Of a stretch of 64,000 bases of DNA, positions 1 to 10,326 are shown in pieces (positions within the stretch are counted from its first letter, which is position 1; each line of letters opens with the position of its first letter). A program made the position numbers and the translations under genes. The stretch comes from Viridothelium virens. Lineage: Eukaryota > Ascomycota > Dothideomycetes > Trypetheliales > Trypetheliaceae. The DNA lies in NCBI GenBank assembly GCA_010094025.1, contig ML991792.1, forward strand, positions 124,001-188,000, read 5' to 3'. The notes beneath the pieces are model-generated. The model was not told the origin of the DNA. It saw nothing but the letters and a program-made list of their open reading frames with translations, and made no database searches.

Positions 1-774
1 CCGCAACTCAACTCCCACTTCCGCCTCGTCCTGAGCCTACACAACCCATGGGCGGCCTCCCACGACGACCCGATGCTTCCCAAAGCGCTGCAAGAATGGC
101 TACTCCTTCCCTTCGGCGCCGTCAAACACCTACCCGAAGTCGAGATCCAGGGCCCACACCACGACAGCGTCGAAAAGGCGCTCCGCGAAGCCATGGCGGT
201 GCCCGTCCCGACACCCGAAGCCTGCCTCGAAGCCGCAACCCGGCTCAAAGACGAAGGCAACGCGCTGCTGCAGACCGGCGATGCGAGGGGTGCCATCGCG
301 AAGTACGTGGACAGCTTCAAGGCGATCTTCATCCTGTGCAAGGGGCGGCGGCGCGATATCTGGGGCGAGGCGCATTTCCAGACGATGCTGGCGAGTGGGC
401 AGTTCAAGAACCAGAATGGGGCGATTGTGAGCATGACGCTGAGGGTACGATTGGTCGCGAATGTGTGTCAGGCGTACTTGAAGTTGGGGGAATACGATGA
501 GGCGCGGTTTTGGGGCATGCGCTCGATTCAGATGATTCGGGTGGCGATGTTGGGGGACGATGACGGGCAGGAGGTTGATGTGGAGCAGGAAGTGTTCATG
601 CATATTCCCGCGGCCGCGGAGGTTGGGAAGATATATTATCGGACGGGGATTGCGGCGAGGGAATTGGGGGAGAAGGAGGAGGCGAGGAGGCTGTTGAGGG
701 TGGCCGAGAAATATCTACCGAGTGATAAGCAGGTGAAGAAGGATCTGGCAACAGTGGCGTTGAGGATATTGTGA
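1..774 (+). CDS. TPR-repeat protein, 3' part (5' end outside window)
   Basis: The frame is open from the first base to the TGA at 772-774, so this is the end of a gene that starts upstream; the first in-window ATG (73) is probably internal. The part before about residue 70 reads like a domain boundary with a Leu/Pro-rich stretch (EWLLLPFGAVKHL). After it come helical pairs of tetratricopeptide type: one around CLEAATRLKDEGNALLQTGD, one around VANVCQAYLKLGEYDEARFW, and a last one around IYYRTGIAARELGEKEEARR. TPRs bind other proteins, so a scaffold or co-chaperone role is possible, but I do not recognise a specific family. It converges on the acyl-CoA synthetase gene that follows on the other strand. 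Confidence 0.75.
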   Translation, partial: PQLNSHFRLVLSLHNPWAASHDDPMLPKALQEWLLLPFGAVKHLPEVEIQGPHHDSVEKALREAMAVPVPTPEACLEAATRLKDEGNALLQTGDARGAIAKYVDSFKAIFILCKGRRRDIWGEAHFQTMLASGQFKNQNGAIVSMTLRVRLVANVCQAYLKLGEYDEARFWGMRSIQMIRVAMLGDDDGQEVDVEQEVFMHIPAAAEVGKIYYRTGIAARELGEKEEARRLLRVAEKYLPSDKQVKKDLATVALRIL

Positions 775-1519
775 GTGTGCCTGTCTCTTATGCTAGATTA
801 TGTTGTTTTCAAGCTATCAAGAGCTCATGCCATCATTGGGATACGATTTATGTATTATTGTATTTACATACTATGTATAGCTGCGAACATTACGAAGAAA
901 ACCCAAGTTTGTGTAGTGGTACGGATATTCACCGGTACACATGCGATGAATGAAGAGAAAGATGAGTACGGTGATGGGCGATATGATAGGATATGTTTTC
1001 ATCTCTTGAAGCTTACCAGAATATCTATATGAAGTGGCCGCCTTTCTAGACCAACCATTTGACGCGCCGATCTTCCGTTCTATATCTTCACGAGTTGATC
1101 TTCTAGAAAAGCCATGGCAAGGATCGAGGGATGTCGATGCCCATAACGAGGATACTAAATGGAACCTCAAGACACTGGCTCAAAAATGCTATAGATGTCA
1201 ACCCAGTCGGCTACCTTCCAAATCTTGTTGGTGGCCACCATGGTTGTGCCGAGTAAGAGAAGTGCTACAATAAGACCTCCGTCGATTCTTGATCAGCCTC
1301 GAACATCTGCCTGTTTCCCTGCATAATCAGAAATGTTCGCTAGGAGTCGTCGAGGACACTGTCGTTGGAAGGCAATTATGCGGGACATCAACGCGAGTAA
1401 ATGTCACCCATTACAATGGCCCGGTGAGGCCTCAGCTTCGGTGCCGATCTCGAGTTTCGATCGAGGATGTCCCCATTATTTACTTCGAGGTCCTGATAGA
1501 ACTGCGCGGCCTTGTTCTA
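775..1519. other. Intergenic gap between two convergent genes
   Basis: This stretch lies between the stop codons of the TPR gene and the acyl-CoA synthetase gene. I see only short, biased reading frames without intron-linked continuation, and no RNA gene. It should hold the two 3' untranslated regions. Confidence 0.6.
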
Positions 1520-3616
1520 TCATTTTGATGCCTCCTCTGGAAAGACTTCTTTGACTAACAGTTTTTTGTTGACTGTCAGACCTCGTCAGCAAATAATCAT
1601 AGTCCTCCATCTACAACAAGACTTACTCTTCCCCATTGCATTCCTTGGAATACTTTCCACAATCTTCATCTCCTGCGGGATCTTATACGTCGCCAACCTC
1701 TCTCTCAAAGCCCTCCTCATATCCAACGGACCCCACGCCTTACCCCCTTTACCCCCTTTCTTCCCTTCTTCACTCAATACCACCACTGCCGCAACTTTCT
1801 GTCCCCACTGCTCACTCGGCAGCCCCACAACCGCCACCTCTTCTACCTGCCCCAGTGACAGCATCTCCCTCTCCACCTCCAACGCCGAAACCTTCTCTCC
1901 TCCGGTCTTAACGATATCCGCCGACTTCCGCCCCTGTATAAAATACATCGGCCCCGTCGCCCACTCCCCACTCCTCCCTCCACCCGCCCCTTCCACCCTC
2001 CTTCTCACCGCCACATCCCCCGTCCGAAACCACATCCCCTTCCCATCCTCACCGTCGACAAACTCCTTCGCCGTCGCCTCTTCATTATCCCAATACGCAC
2101 TAAACACCGTCGGCCCGCGTAGCTGAATCTCCCCCTGCTGCTCCCTCCCCCCCTCCACCTCTCCCTCTACCTCCCCCTCCCCCTCCCCTTCTCGCCCCCT
2201 CTCAGCCTCCTCAGGAACCACCGCCCCCGTCTCCATATCCACCAACCTAACCTCCACCCCCGGCAGCGCCCACCCGACGCTCCCATCAACACGATCCGCA
2301 AAGTCCAAGCCACACGACAGCGCCATTCCAACCTCCGTCATGCCGTACCGCTCGAGCAGGACATTGCCGCCGCTGAGCGCCGCCCAGGCCTGTTTCGTTG
2401 GCGTCGGCAGCGCCGCTGAGCCGGAGATATTGAGGCGGAGGTGGGTAGGGGAAATGGCGGCGCGGGTCGCGGATTGCAGGTGGGTGGGGAGGGAGGCGTG
2501 GGAGGCGAGCAGCCGGTTGTAGATCGTGGGGACGACGGTGAAGAAGGTGATGGGGCGTTTGTGGGGGGGTGGGGGAGGAGCGTAAGGGGAGGGGGAAGGG
2601 GAGGGGGGAGTGGAGGTGGTGTTGTGGCCGTTGGTGCCGTTGGTGAAGGGGAGAGAGGGGAGGAAAGGAGCGGCGAGGCGTTCCCAGACGCGGGTGACGT
2701 TGAAGGGGAACATGAATTCGATGGTGGAGCCGGCGAGGAGGGGGGTGAGGAGGGCGTTGACGGTGCCGTGGATGTGGTGGAGGGGGAGAGGGTGGAGGAT
2801 GTGGTCACTGGGGGAGTAGTGCCAGGCTTGGTGGAGAGAACGGGCTTGTGCGGTGAGGACGGATTGCGGGAGGACGACGCCTTTCTAGAAGAACTCAGCC
2901 ATGCGCATATCGAGATGGACAGAAAGTGGACTCACGGGTCGACTTGTCGTCCCCGATGTGAACAGCATCATGCCGCCCCGGGAAGGTCCAGTTTCTTCAA
3001 GCTGTACGGCTTCTCCGCCAGACCTTCCTCTCTCCCTCTTTTCAATTTTTGTCATGAGTGTGCCATGGCTCAATCCCTCTTTGACCACCTGTTCGGCCTT
3101 TGTATACCATCTCGTCGATGATAGAAATGCTAGAGCTCTGCTATGATTGACAATATATTGAAGCTCGTGGGGAGGAAATTCGGGAGACATAGGAACAGCG
3201 ACGCCATGATTGGCAAAGATGGAAAGCATGGTCACTGCCCAGTATTAGAATCATTCTAGGAATAGCAAACGTTCACAGCTTTCCGCACCTACATAGTCAT
3301 ATCCATTCTCTATCAAGAAAGCTATCCGCTCTCCGGCCAAGTCCTTGCCATGGACAGTGTTTTTAAGATTTTCCTTTGTCTCCGCGACATCCTTCAGTAA
3401 CTCGCCGTAAGTGAAACTCCGTCCCGATAATGAATGTACAATAGCTGTTGAATTGGGGTCATGTCCGGCAATCGCCTCAAATAGAGGTAGTTTTGGAAGG
3501 GTAGAAGCCATGCGAATCGAAGATGCTCGAGATCTATGTTTCTGTATAAAATAAGGAACTGGAAAGGATTGACAGGAGAATCTAAAACTAAACGTCGATC
3601 TTTTTAGCTGCAGCAT
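1520..3616 (-). CDS. Acyl-CoA synthetase, ACSF3 (malonyl-CoA synthetase)-like
   Basis: Four exons: 3616-3289, 3234-2936, 2884-1627 and 1572-1520, about 645 residues; introns of 54, 51 and 54 nt have GT-AG ends. It is an ANL-superfamily enzyme that would activate a carboxylic acid with ATP and load it on CoA. Visible motifs: P-loop-like FTSGTTSRP joined by splicing to KGVV, YGMTEVGMALS, RTGDVAVRR, GGEKVSALEVE, and the C-terminal IPRNAMGK-INKK carrying the adenylation lysine. The overall run (IENGYDYV-VTMLSIFANHGVAVPM) resembles human ACSF3, a mitochondrial malonyl/methylmalonyl-CoA synthetase. The first 35 residues are basic and Ser-rich like a mitochondrial presequence; a second Met follows at RMASTLPK. 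Oddities: Ser replaces the usual Gly in SGTTG, and two low-complexity inserts (Pro/Ser-rich and Glu/Gly-rich) interrupt the core. Substrate is inferred. Confidence 0.85.
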
Positions 3617-3862
3617 GGCATTTTAAGAGGCAGGAACTGCCCAGGGCTTAAGATAAGCATTGGATGCGGAGTGCTCTGTCGGCATTTGTTGGTGACTGTA
3701 AAAAGCTGGTCCGAAAACCGGGGATCTAGGGAGTTTTTCTCTTCCGGACTCCGATGCAGCGGAAAACGCGACGTTTGCGCCGGGAACTAATTACCTAGTC
3801 GAGCTAAGGAAAAGCGAAGAGTTGAGGAGAGTTGACTGCATTCGTGGCCTTCCGAGCATTCT
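3617..3862. promoter_or_regulatory. Shared promoter of the ACSF3-like gene and BOL1
   Basis: Only 246 bp separate the two divergent start codons, so both promoters must share this segment. Both flanking products look mitochondrial, which would fit co-regulation. I see CG-rich boxes around 3710-3770 but no factor site I can name with confidence. Confidence 0.5.
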
Positions 3863-4564
3863 ATGGCATCAACTGCAAGGCGAGGCATGTTACGTCGACC
3901 TCTACAACTGGCCTTTAGGCGTCCATTGTCCAGTATGGCAGAATCTCAGACGCCTGTCGAGGATGCGATAAGAGCAAAGGTAAAAAGCTTGTTTACCCTT
4001 TTTTTTGTGATCAAAGTTCAACCCGGTCTCCTGAGGAAGTCAATGTAGTTGAATTATTGAAATAATGTTCTTCCAAACTATCATCCATTTCGAAGGAGAG
4101 CAAGATTGCAAAAGTGATGATACATTCAAAATAGTCTTGCCATCTATATACCATCACAACCATACTTTCCTGGCTCACCATAGTCAGATCACGGAGTCTC
4201 TCCAACCCACCAACCTTGAGATCGCCAACGACTCTTCTCTTCACGCCCACCACAAGGCCATGCAAGGAAGGTCTGTATCTCGTCTCGCTCGTACTTGCGA
4301 TATCTCCTTCCATGCCGTTCCGATTATACTGAAATTCAGGCCAGCGTTTCTCGCGAGACACATTTCCGCCTGACAATCACCTCTCCGCTATTCGCGTCAA
4401 GAACCCAAGCGGCACGGCATCGTATGGTCTATGCCCTGCTCAAAGACGAGATGGCCGCCGTTGGTGGAATCCATGCCTTGCAGCTTAAGACGAGAACGCC
4501 TGAGGAGGAGCGGAGGGTTCGTGAGCGAGAGAATGCTGAGACGGGAAGTGCATCATCGGCATGA
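3863..4564 (+). CDS. BOL1: BolA-like protein, mitochondrial Bol1 type
   Basis: Three exons: 3863-3979, 4188-4270 and 4345-4564, giving 139 residues; introns are 208 and 74 nt. The spliced protein shows the BolA fold landmarks: VEDAIRAK-ITESLQPTNLEIAND, SSLHAHHKAM with the histidine-rich loop, SRETHFRLTITSPLF, and the signature ARHRMVYALLKDEM. BolA proteins pair with monothiol glutaredoxins in iron-sulfur cluster maturation. The basic, Arg-rich first 24 residues (RRGMLRRPLQLAFRRPLSS) look like a mitochondrial targeting peptide, hence Bol1 rather than the cytosolic Bol2 type; Bol3 is not excluded. The second acceptor was placed at CCAG before CGTTTC because only that restores the BolA frame. 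Confidence 0.88.
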
Positions 4565-6013
4565 TATCTTATGGGGGAGGTCAATCGGGTCGACTGCGAT
4601 TCAAAGAAGAATTTAGATTAGTGGATTGTAGAAAATCTGAGTTTGTTCCAAAATCCAATGACCGTGCCCGTCAAACAGATATTGTAGACATTGTGTCAAT
4701 ACACTTGTTTCTACTCCGTACTGAGTGACTTGAACACTCCCTCTTGAAGAACCTGTAGCCAGGGCATCTTTGCCTCCAAAGCTTACTGGAAAAGATGTGC
4801 TGATGGCCTCGGCATTTAAAATGTCTTTGCTACATCCTGTCTGGAGTGTGCAGAAAAAATGTTGAAGCCTGGAGTAAAAGCGTCGGGCTTAACGCTATGG
4901 GAAGGAACGGAGGATTGTGCGTGGACTTGGCCTCTATGCGGCGCCGTAGCTGAGGACGAGATGAAGATTTTAATTTGGGGGGGCTCCACCACTGCACGGA
5001 ATTGGTGTGGATAATTTGAAGACGGTACTCGTTGGAGTCTGTTCTATCGAATGGTAACATTACTTTTTTAATTTAGGCGTCGTGGAGGTGGGCGCATTTG
5101 TGGAGATTTGTATGGAGTTGGAAATTGGCGTGCAGGGCAAATGGTACTCTGCACCCACCGTAATGACGTATGCTCGGGGTATCTCTCTCCGAATCCGAAC
5201 ATCACTGGGTGACTGGTGGCACACGACACTAAGTTACCTTAGGTAATCATCTGGACCTACTTAGCCTTACTAAGCTTTCACAACACCATCTAGCTCTCTC
5301 TTTAATCCAATTCTAGTTTGGTGCAACAGTCCTTGTTCACAGTAGTTTGCCTCTCAATACGCTTCTCAAGCGTTAGGCCGCTGCCGCTTTCTACGTGGAT
5401 TTGCTCAGGATCTGGCGAATTGGCTGCCCCATTCGTTGGAGACTGGTTTGCTCTTGTACATCCAGCTTGAGATGCAATGCAAGCTTTGTATTCCTCGAGA
5501 TGTCGACGAAGGAGTCTTTCCCACACCGGGCACGGGACTATCCGTATGACAACGCCGTCAAGACCACCATGACCACGAACAGCTCATCCCTGTTGAGACT
5601 CATCAGGTCGGTCGATAGTTGCTAGCGCTTACCACTATCACTCGAGATATTTTCTTGTGGATGTCACTAATTCTTCCGCGTTCAATCTTTTCTGTGCATG
5701 TAATCACACTTCTCTGCTCGAAATGTAAGGGTGGGTTTCCTCCCTGTCAATGACCTGCTCGGGTAGAGCGTCCAGCGCTCGTGGCGGCGCGATGGATGCG
5801 CCAAGTGTTACGAGACGCAAATGGCCCCCACATTCAATATCGCAATAGGCGACTAGTCTTTGGATTTCCTAATCGTCTGCTGCACTAGTTATACTCTTTC
5901 TTTTCCCCTGAGCGCACCATTTTGTTCTTGCTTGCAACCGTGATTTAATTGCTTGCTAATCATACGAACGAACCTCATCTTCTGGCGCGCTCAACTTTTC
6001 ATCAACGCCAAGA
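4565..6013. other. Intergenic gap, nothing recognised
   Basis: There are only short frames on both strands with no convincing exon chain. A near-palindrome (GTTACCTTAGGTAAT) lies near 5234-5248. The last 100 bp before 6014 should be the promoter and leader of the membrane-protein gene. Confidence 0.5.
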
Positions 6014-8113
6014 ATGTCTAGGGCGTCATACGCGCGTGTCAACAGTAATGGCGGACCTGTCAGCGGAATCGAGGAACATGAACTTGCGACGCGGAACAGC
6101 GAGAAAGCGCCCCATCTTCCATCTCATGTTGAGTCAACAACAGCAGGTGCAAGTCCATCAAATCCTGTGAATGGAAGGCCGTATAGATCTGTCAGGGCAC
6201 CCTCCACAAGCTGGTATGCCCTCTTGGATTTCTTGATTGCTCTTCCGGCACTGTACTTCCTAATCTTCGGCTTCCTTGTCTACGCGCGGGATAAGACTGC
6301 TCTCACGTCGGGGCCTGAAGATAATAATTTGATAGCTGCAGCGAAGCTGGTAAGATCTGTCGTCCATCAAATCAAGTACTCGAGGATGTTTTAACATCTC
6401 TCACAGAATCCAACAATCTTCCCGATAGCTTTCGCCGCCATTGTAGGTCGATTCCTAAAGTCTGTCGCTGCGTGGAGGCTCGAACGTGATGCGTCTATTC
6501 TGTCCCTGGAGCAGCTACTCAATTCCAAGACCGTCGTTAGTGCTGTTGTCCTGCCCTTTAAGCTACGGAGACTGGACGTGCTCTCTATTCTGCTTATCAT
6601 CCTGTGGGCTATCTCTCCGCTTGGAGGCCAGGCTTCTCAACGTGTGGTATCTTCTGCACCTCTTACCGCTCAGAATTATGCGAACATTTCCTACCTCGAT
6701 ACTAATTCCTGGTATATTGTTTCCAACGGGAATTCAAACGGTTCTTATTATCCCGGAGCCAGTGCTGCATATATGTCTGCGCTTGTGCCACCATTAGCGA
6801 TCAAAGGTGAGGGACAGGATGCATTCGGAAACGTCAAGATACCCATGTTGGAGTATCTAGAAGGATCAGAAGATTCGGAAAATGACGCCTTTAAGCCTAT
6901 TACAAACGATGCTAATGTGATTTGGTCGTCACTTCTTGGCGTACCGCTTACGTCTGCATCTAACAGCTCAACGTCACCCGGAGGGGCCCTGTTACCGATG
7001 GTAGGCTCAACAAACACAACGTTCAATCTTGAGTCATCTTACTGGAGCTTCAACTGCGCGCCTCCTATCCATATGCCGATGCCCCCAAATTACGGATCGA
7101 GCGACGTTTCTTTGTTCTCTAATTTTTCGAACGGCTCCTATCCTCATACCACTACGTTGGACTCGGGTAAAATGCTGATCGGACTCAAGAAGCACACGGA
7201 AAATTCGACTGATCCTAGAACGATCTATGTCGAATCTATGGATAGCAATGGTGCTGACCATGTTGAATGCAACATGACGACCACATATGTCGAGTCGCAA
7301 GTTCAATGTTTAGGCGCAACGTGCTCAGTCGTCGGCATCCGCCGCTCATTATCTCCGCTCAGTTCCCCGAATATCTCGATGCTCGACTTCAGTACTGATA
7401 ATATCATGGAGACAGACAAGGCATTTATCACGAACTGGCTTTACCTGACACCACTTTCCCAGGAGTCAACCAGTAACGACCCAAATCAGGTCTACCTTAC
7501 CGATCCCGAAGCGCCCTTTTTTACACAGTTTGCAGGTGCGGGCCCCGCCTCGCCTGTCGAACTCTTTAATGTCGATTCCGTTGCCATTCAGCAGCGACTC
7601 GGCCAAATGTTGAACACGGCCTGGTTAGCGACCTTGGCCCCAAACGCTATAACAGGCAATTATACGTCACAGGGGACTCTCCCAATTCCGCCTTACCCTT
7701 ACGTCGAGAATCTTCCCAATGGCTTTGCGACTCCTGATCCGTTCTACTACTCCCGTTACTCCTCGGCCAATGTTCAGCAATCACAATTGGTCCTATTCTG
7801 TCATCGACAATGGCTCGGCATACTGGTAGTCTCCTCACTCATCATGCTCTTTGCCGGTCTATCCACGATCTTCCTCGAGCTAGCCCGTCGTGGTCCGGAC
7901 ATCTTTGATAGCTTCTCTAGCTTGATCAGAGACAGTCGATATTTTGCCGCTCAAGGACATTCAACACAAGACTCTTCAGATTTGACTCGTGAATGGGCGA
8001 AGAAGAAGGTAAGGCTTGGAGATGTAGCACCAGAACAACAGATTGGACACATCGCAATCGGAATGGCAGCCGGGAATGTGCAGAGGCTGAGAAAGGAAAG
8101 ACTATACGATTGA
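6014..8113 (+). CDS. Fungal-specific membrane protein with large glycosylated domain
   Basis: Two exons, 6014-6349 and 6407-8113 (57-nt intron), give 680 residues. Hydrophobic spans lie near residues 68-90 (WYALLDFLIALPALYFLIFGF), about 170-183 (LSILLIILWAISPL) and about 580-603 (WLGILVVSSLIMLFAGLSTI). Between the last two is a domain of about 400 residues with many N-glycosylation sequons (NGSY, NSST, NTTF, NFSNGSY, NMTT, NYTS) and a few cysteines, so it probably faces the outside or the lumen. The short tail after the last span is charged (REWAKKKVRLGD). The arrangement matches large uncharacterised membrane proteins common in Pezizomycotina. I do not recognise a catalytic domain and assign no function. 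Confidence 0.8.
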
Positions 8114-9990
8114 GCGACTGTACAACTGAGAGCCTCTTCGAAAGAGTCACGAGTAGTGTACAGGTCATGGACCGATCGCGTCTGATACACGAGATTGTGG
8201 TGATGCGTCGACATGCTGAGGACAAACACCAGAGCGCGGTCTTACCATGTTTAGGGTCTCCCTTCAGTGTTAAACTGGACTGCAGCGATCTTTAGCTCGA
8301 CACGCGGCTTGATGTCAGCCTGGTCAAACGAGCTTACATAATTTTATACCGCTTACTATCACAGTCCGTGGGATGACTGACGCGCTACTGAATTAGAGAT
8401 AATCAGCGACGACTCCCGAGAGGATGATCGCGGTATGACGAGCGGCCTGACCAGACGCTACCAGCGAGATGGAAAGGCGCAAAGAGATGGTCTTAGAAGT
8501 TCAACGGTTGACGGAAAGGGTAGCTGAGAGGAGATTTAGGAAGAGATTAGCTGAATGCACATTAGGGCGAGGTTACGCTGAAGGAGGAATGGTGTCTGTA
8601 TTTCGCAAAAGATGATAGATGCTATAGCGGATATGGGATTGTACGGGCAGACAGATCCGAAGGAGGAAGTCCAGTAGGACACTGAGCATGGGACTGATGT
8701 CATTTTGCCTCTTTGGAGCCCTGAATGGATCATCATGGATACGTCCAATTCGGATGCGTGGTAGCGTGGGTTCCTGTGGAATGATAGTGCCAAAGTCTCT
8801 GCCAGTTGGTAGCCGTCTTACTTTCTCATGAGGCTCATTCCTGATAGTAAAGCGGAGACTTGAAGGAAAGAGGGGATAAATCGGTGCACTTGAGTGGGAG
8901 CTACGGTAGAACTCATTCGAGGGCTGATCTTCGGAGAGCCGAATGGGTAGGTACTTAGGTAGCCACGCAGGCGTCACACAAAGCCGCATACCTAATTTGT
9001 TGAGGAGCCTTCGTCGAAACAGAGCGATCGTACTGGTAGATCAATGCTACAATCCAAATCGATAAGACGGACACTCAAGACATTAATGCTGAGGAAACAT
9101 GTTGGTGTCATTGCTTAGACCGAGATCCAGCAATCTAGGACCTGTACAATAATCACAGGTCATTTGAGGCTCAGACTTTGCATTGCCAAACGGGAGATGG
9201 AAAGTATTTCTAACCGGTGTCTTAAGATATAATAGATTTCACCTTCTATAAAATGTAAAGTCTGAAACCCGTTTACATAGCCCAGTAGGAAATGTGGTGT
9301 TGGGTGGTGATGAGTAGTGTAATCCTGCATGTGTAATTCTACAAAAAGTCAGAACCCAAAATTAGTTCCCGTACTCCCTTCCCAGATCTGCAAGGTTGCC
9401 CATGCATGTAAAATACCGTTTAACCCTTCCCAAACCCATCTATGATAGTACACCGGAAAGAATCCCCTAACCAGTCGTTCGGGACTCGATTTCCCAGACC
9501 ACCAAATTGCAGAGAAAACCCACCAACACCAAGCAATGATAGAAACGTAAGAGATATCCCGAAATTCCCGCTCAGCCCCAACAATAATAAAACAGCAGAC
9601 GCGTGACCGGTCGGGCGAAGTGGGTGATGTGAAAGGCGCGATTCAGATCGGGGCTTAGCTTAGCCAAGCTTAGTAGTGGCCCTCTCGGCTGTAGCCGCCG
9701 AAGTAAACTTAGCTAAGCTAAGCCCCAGCCCGGTTTTGCGCCATTAGCGATTAAATCGGATCGGACCCAGACTCAGAAGCCCAAAAAAGCAAAATCCAAA
9801 ACGGTAAATTTCCCAAAAAAGCGCCGTAGTTTGCATCAGTGAAGAATAACCCCCCACCGGTAGAGATCCGAAACAGTAACGCAGTAGCAATCGGCCGGTA
9901 GCGAAAAACTCCTTTGCTATCGCCGCACCACTCATGATGGCAACGAGTAGAACGGTCCGGATGATAGGGGACATTCGTGAGCAGCTTTAG
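8114..9990. other. Intergenic gap with an inverted repeat
   Basis: No gene could be built in this 1.9 kb. The frames present lack introns, start context and recognisable motifs. TAGGTA-type words recur around 8940-8965. The only clear structure is the inverted repeat listed at 9650-9726. Confidence 0.5.
9650..9726. repeat. Inverted repeat with 15-bp perfect arms
   Basis: GGGGCTTAGCTTAGC at 9650-9664 is the exact reverse complement of GCTAAGCTAAGCCCC at 9712-9726. The 47-bp spacer is GC-rich and contains a smaller complementary pair (CGGCTGTAGCCG). Outside the perfect arms the match continues imperfectly. It could form a hairpin or bind a dimeric factor, or be the footprint of a small mobile element; no target duplication is evident. 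Confidence 0.75.
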
Positions 9991-10326
9991 TTACCGCCAG
10001 TACCCGACATCTTGACCACCGGTGCTGCGGGGACCGGTGTTGGTGCTGCTACCACCGTAGGTAATGACAGGTTTTCCTGGTTTGCTGCTGTAAGAGGAAG
10101 AGCTACGAGAAGAGCCGGCATAGGAGGCTCCGTATGAGGAGGAAGACGAGGACTGCCGTGAGCTCGTCGATGTGTAGCGGCCACCTGAAGAGAAGTGGTC
10201 AGTGATGGATGTTGGAAGAATCTTAAGAATTTCCAGCGTACTCTTTGGTTCAGCGTAGCCAGTGCTGTAGCGACTTGAGCTCGAGCTGGAGCTTGAGGAG
10301 CGGTAGTATGAGCCAGAGGAAGACAT
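9991..10326 (-). CDS. Small Ser/Tyr/Gly-rich protein
   Basis: The continuous frame is 111 residues. A likely 57-nt intron lies inside it at 10185-10241 (GTACGC donor, CACTGAC branch region, CTTCAG acceptor). Its length is a multiple of three, so splicing gives 92 residues and retention gives 111, both in frame. Removing it deletes the only non-repetitive segment (around LEILKILPTSITDHF), leaving a protein almost wholly of Ser, Tyr, Gly, Arg and Thr, for example [18 protein letters not shown] near the N-terminus and YGGSSTNTGPRSTGGQ near the end. It is predicted to be disordered. I know no family for it. It has a long gene-free region on each side. Confidence 0.55.
   Translation of the reverse strand: MSSSGSYYRSSSSSSSSSRYSTGYAEPKSTLEILKILPTSITDHFSSGGRYTSTSSRQSSSSSSYGASYAGSSRSSSSYSSKPGKPVITYGGSSTNTGPRSTGGQDVGYWR

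Noticed and set aside
9744-9974. A 76-codon minus-strand frame with a hydrophobic start
   Set aside because: It has no homologous look, overlaps no intron chain and sits beside the inverted repeat; the hydrophobic start alone is not enough.
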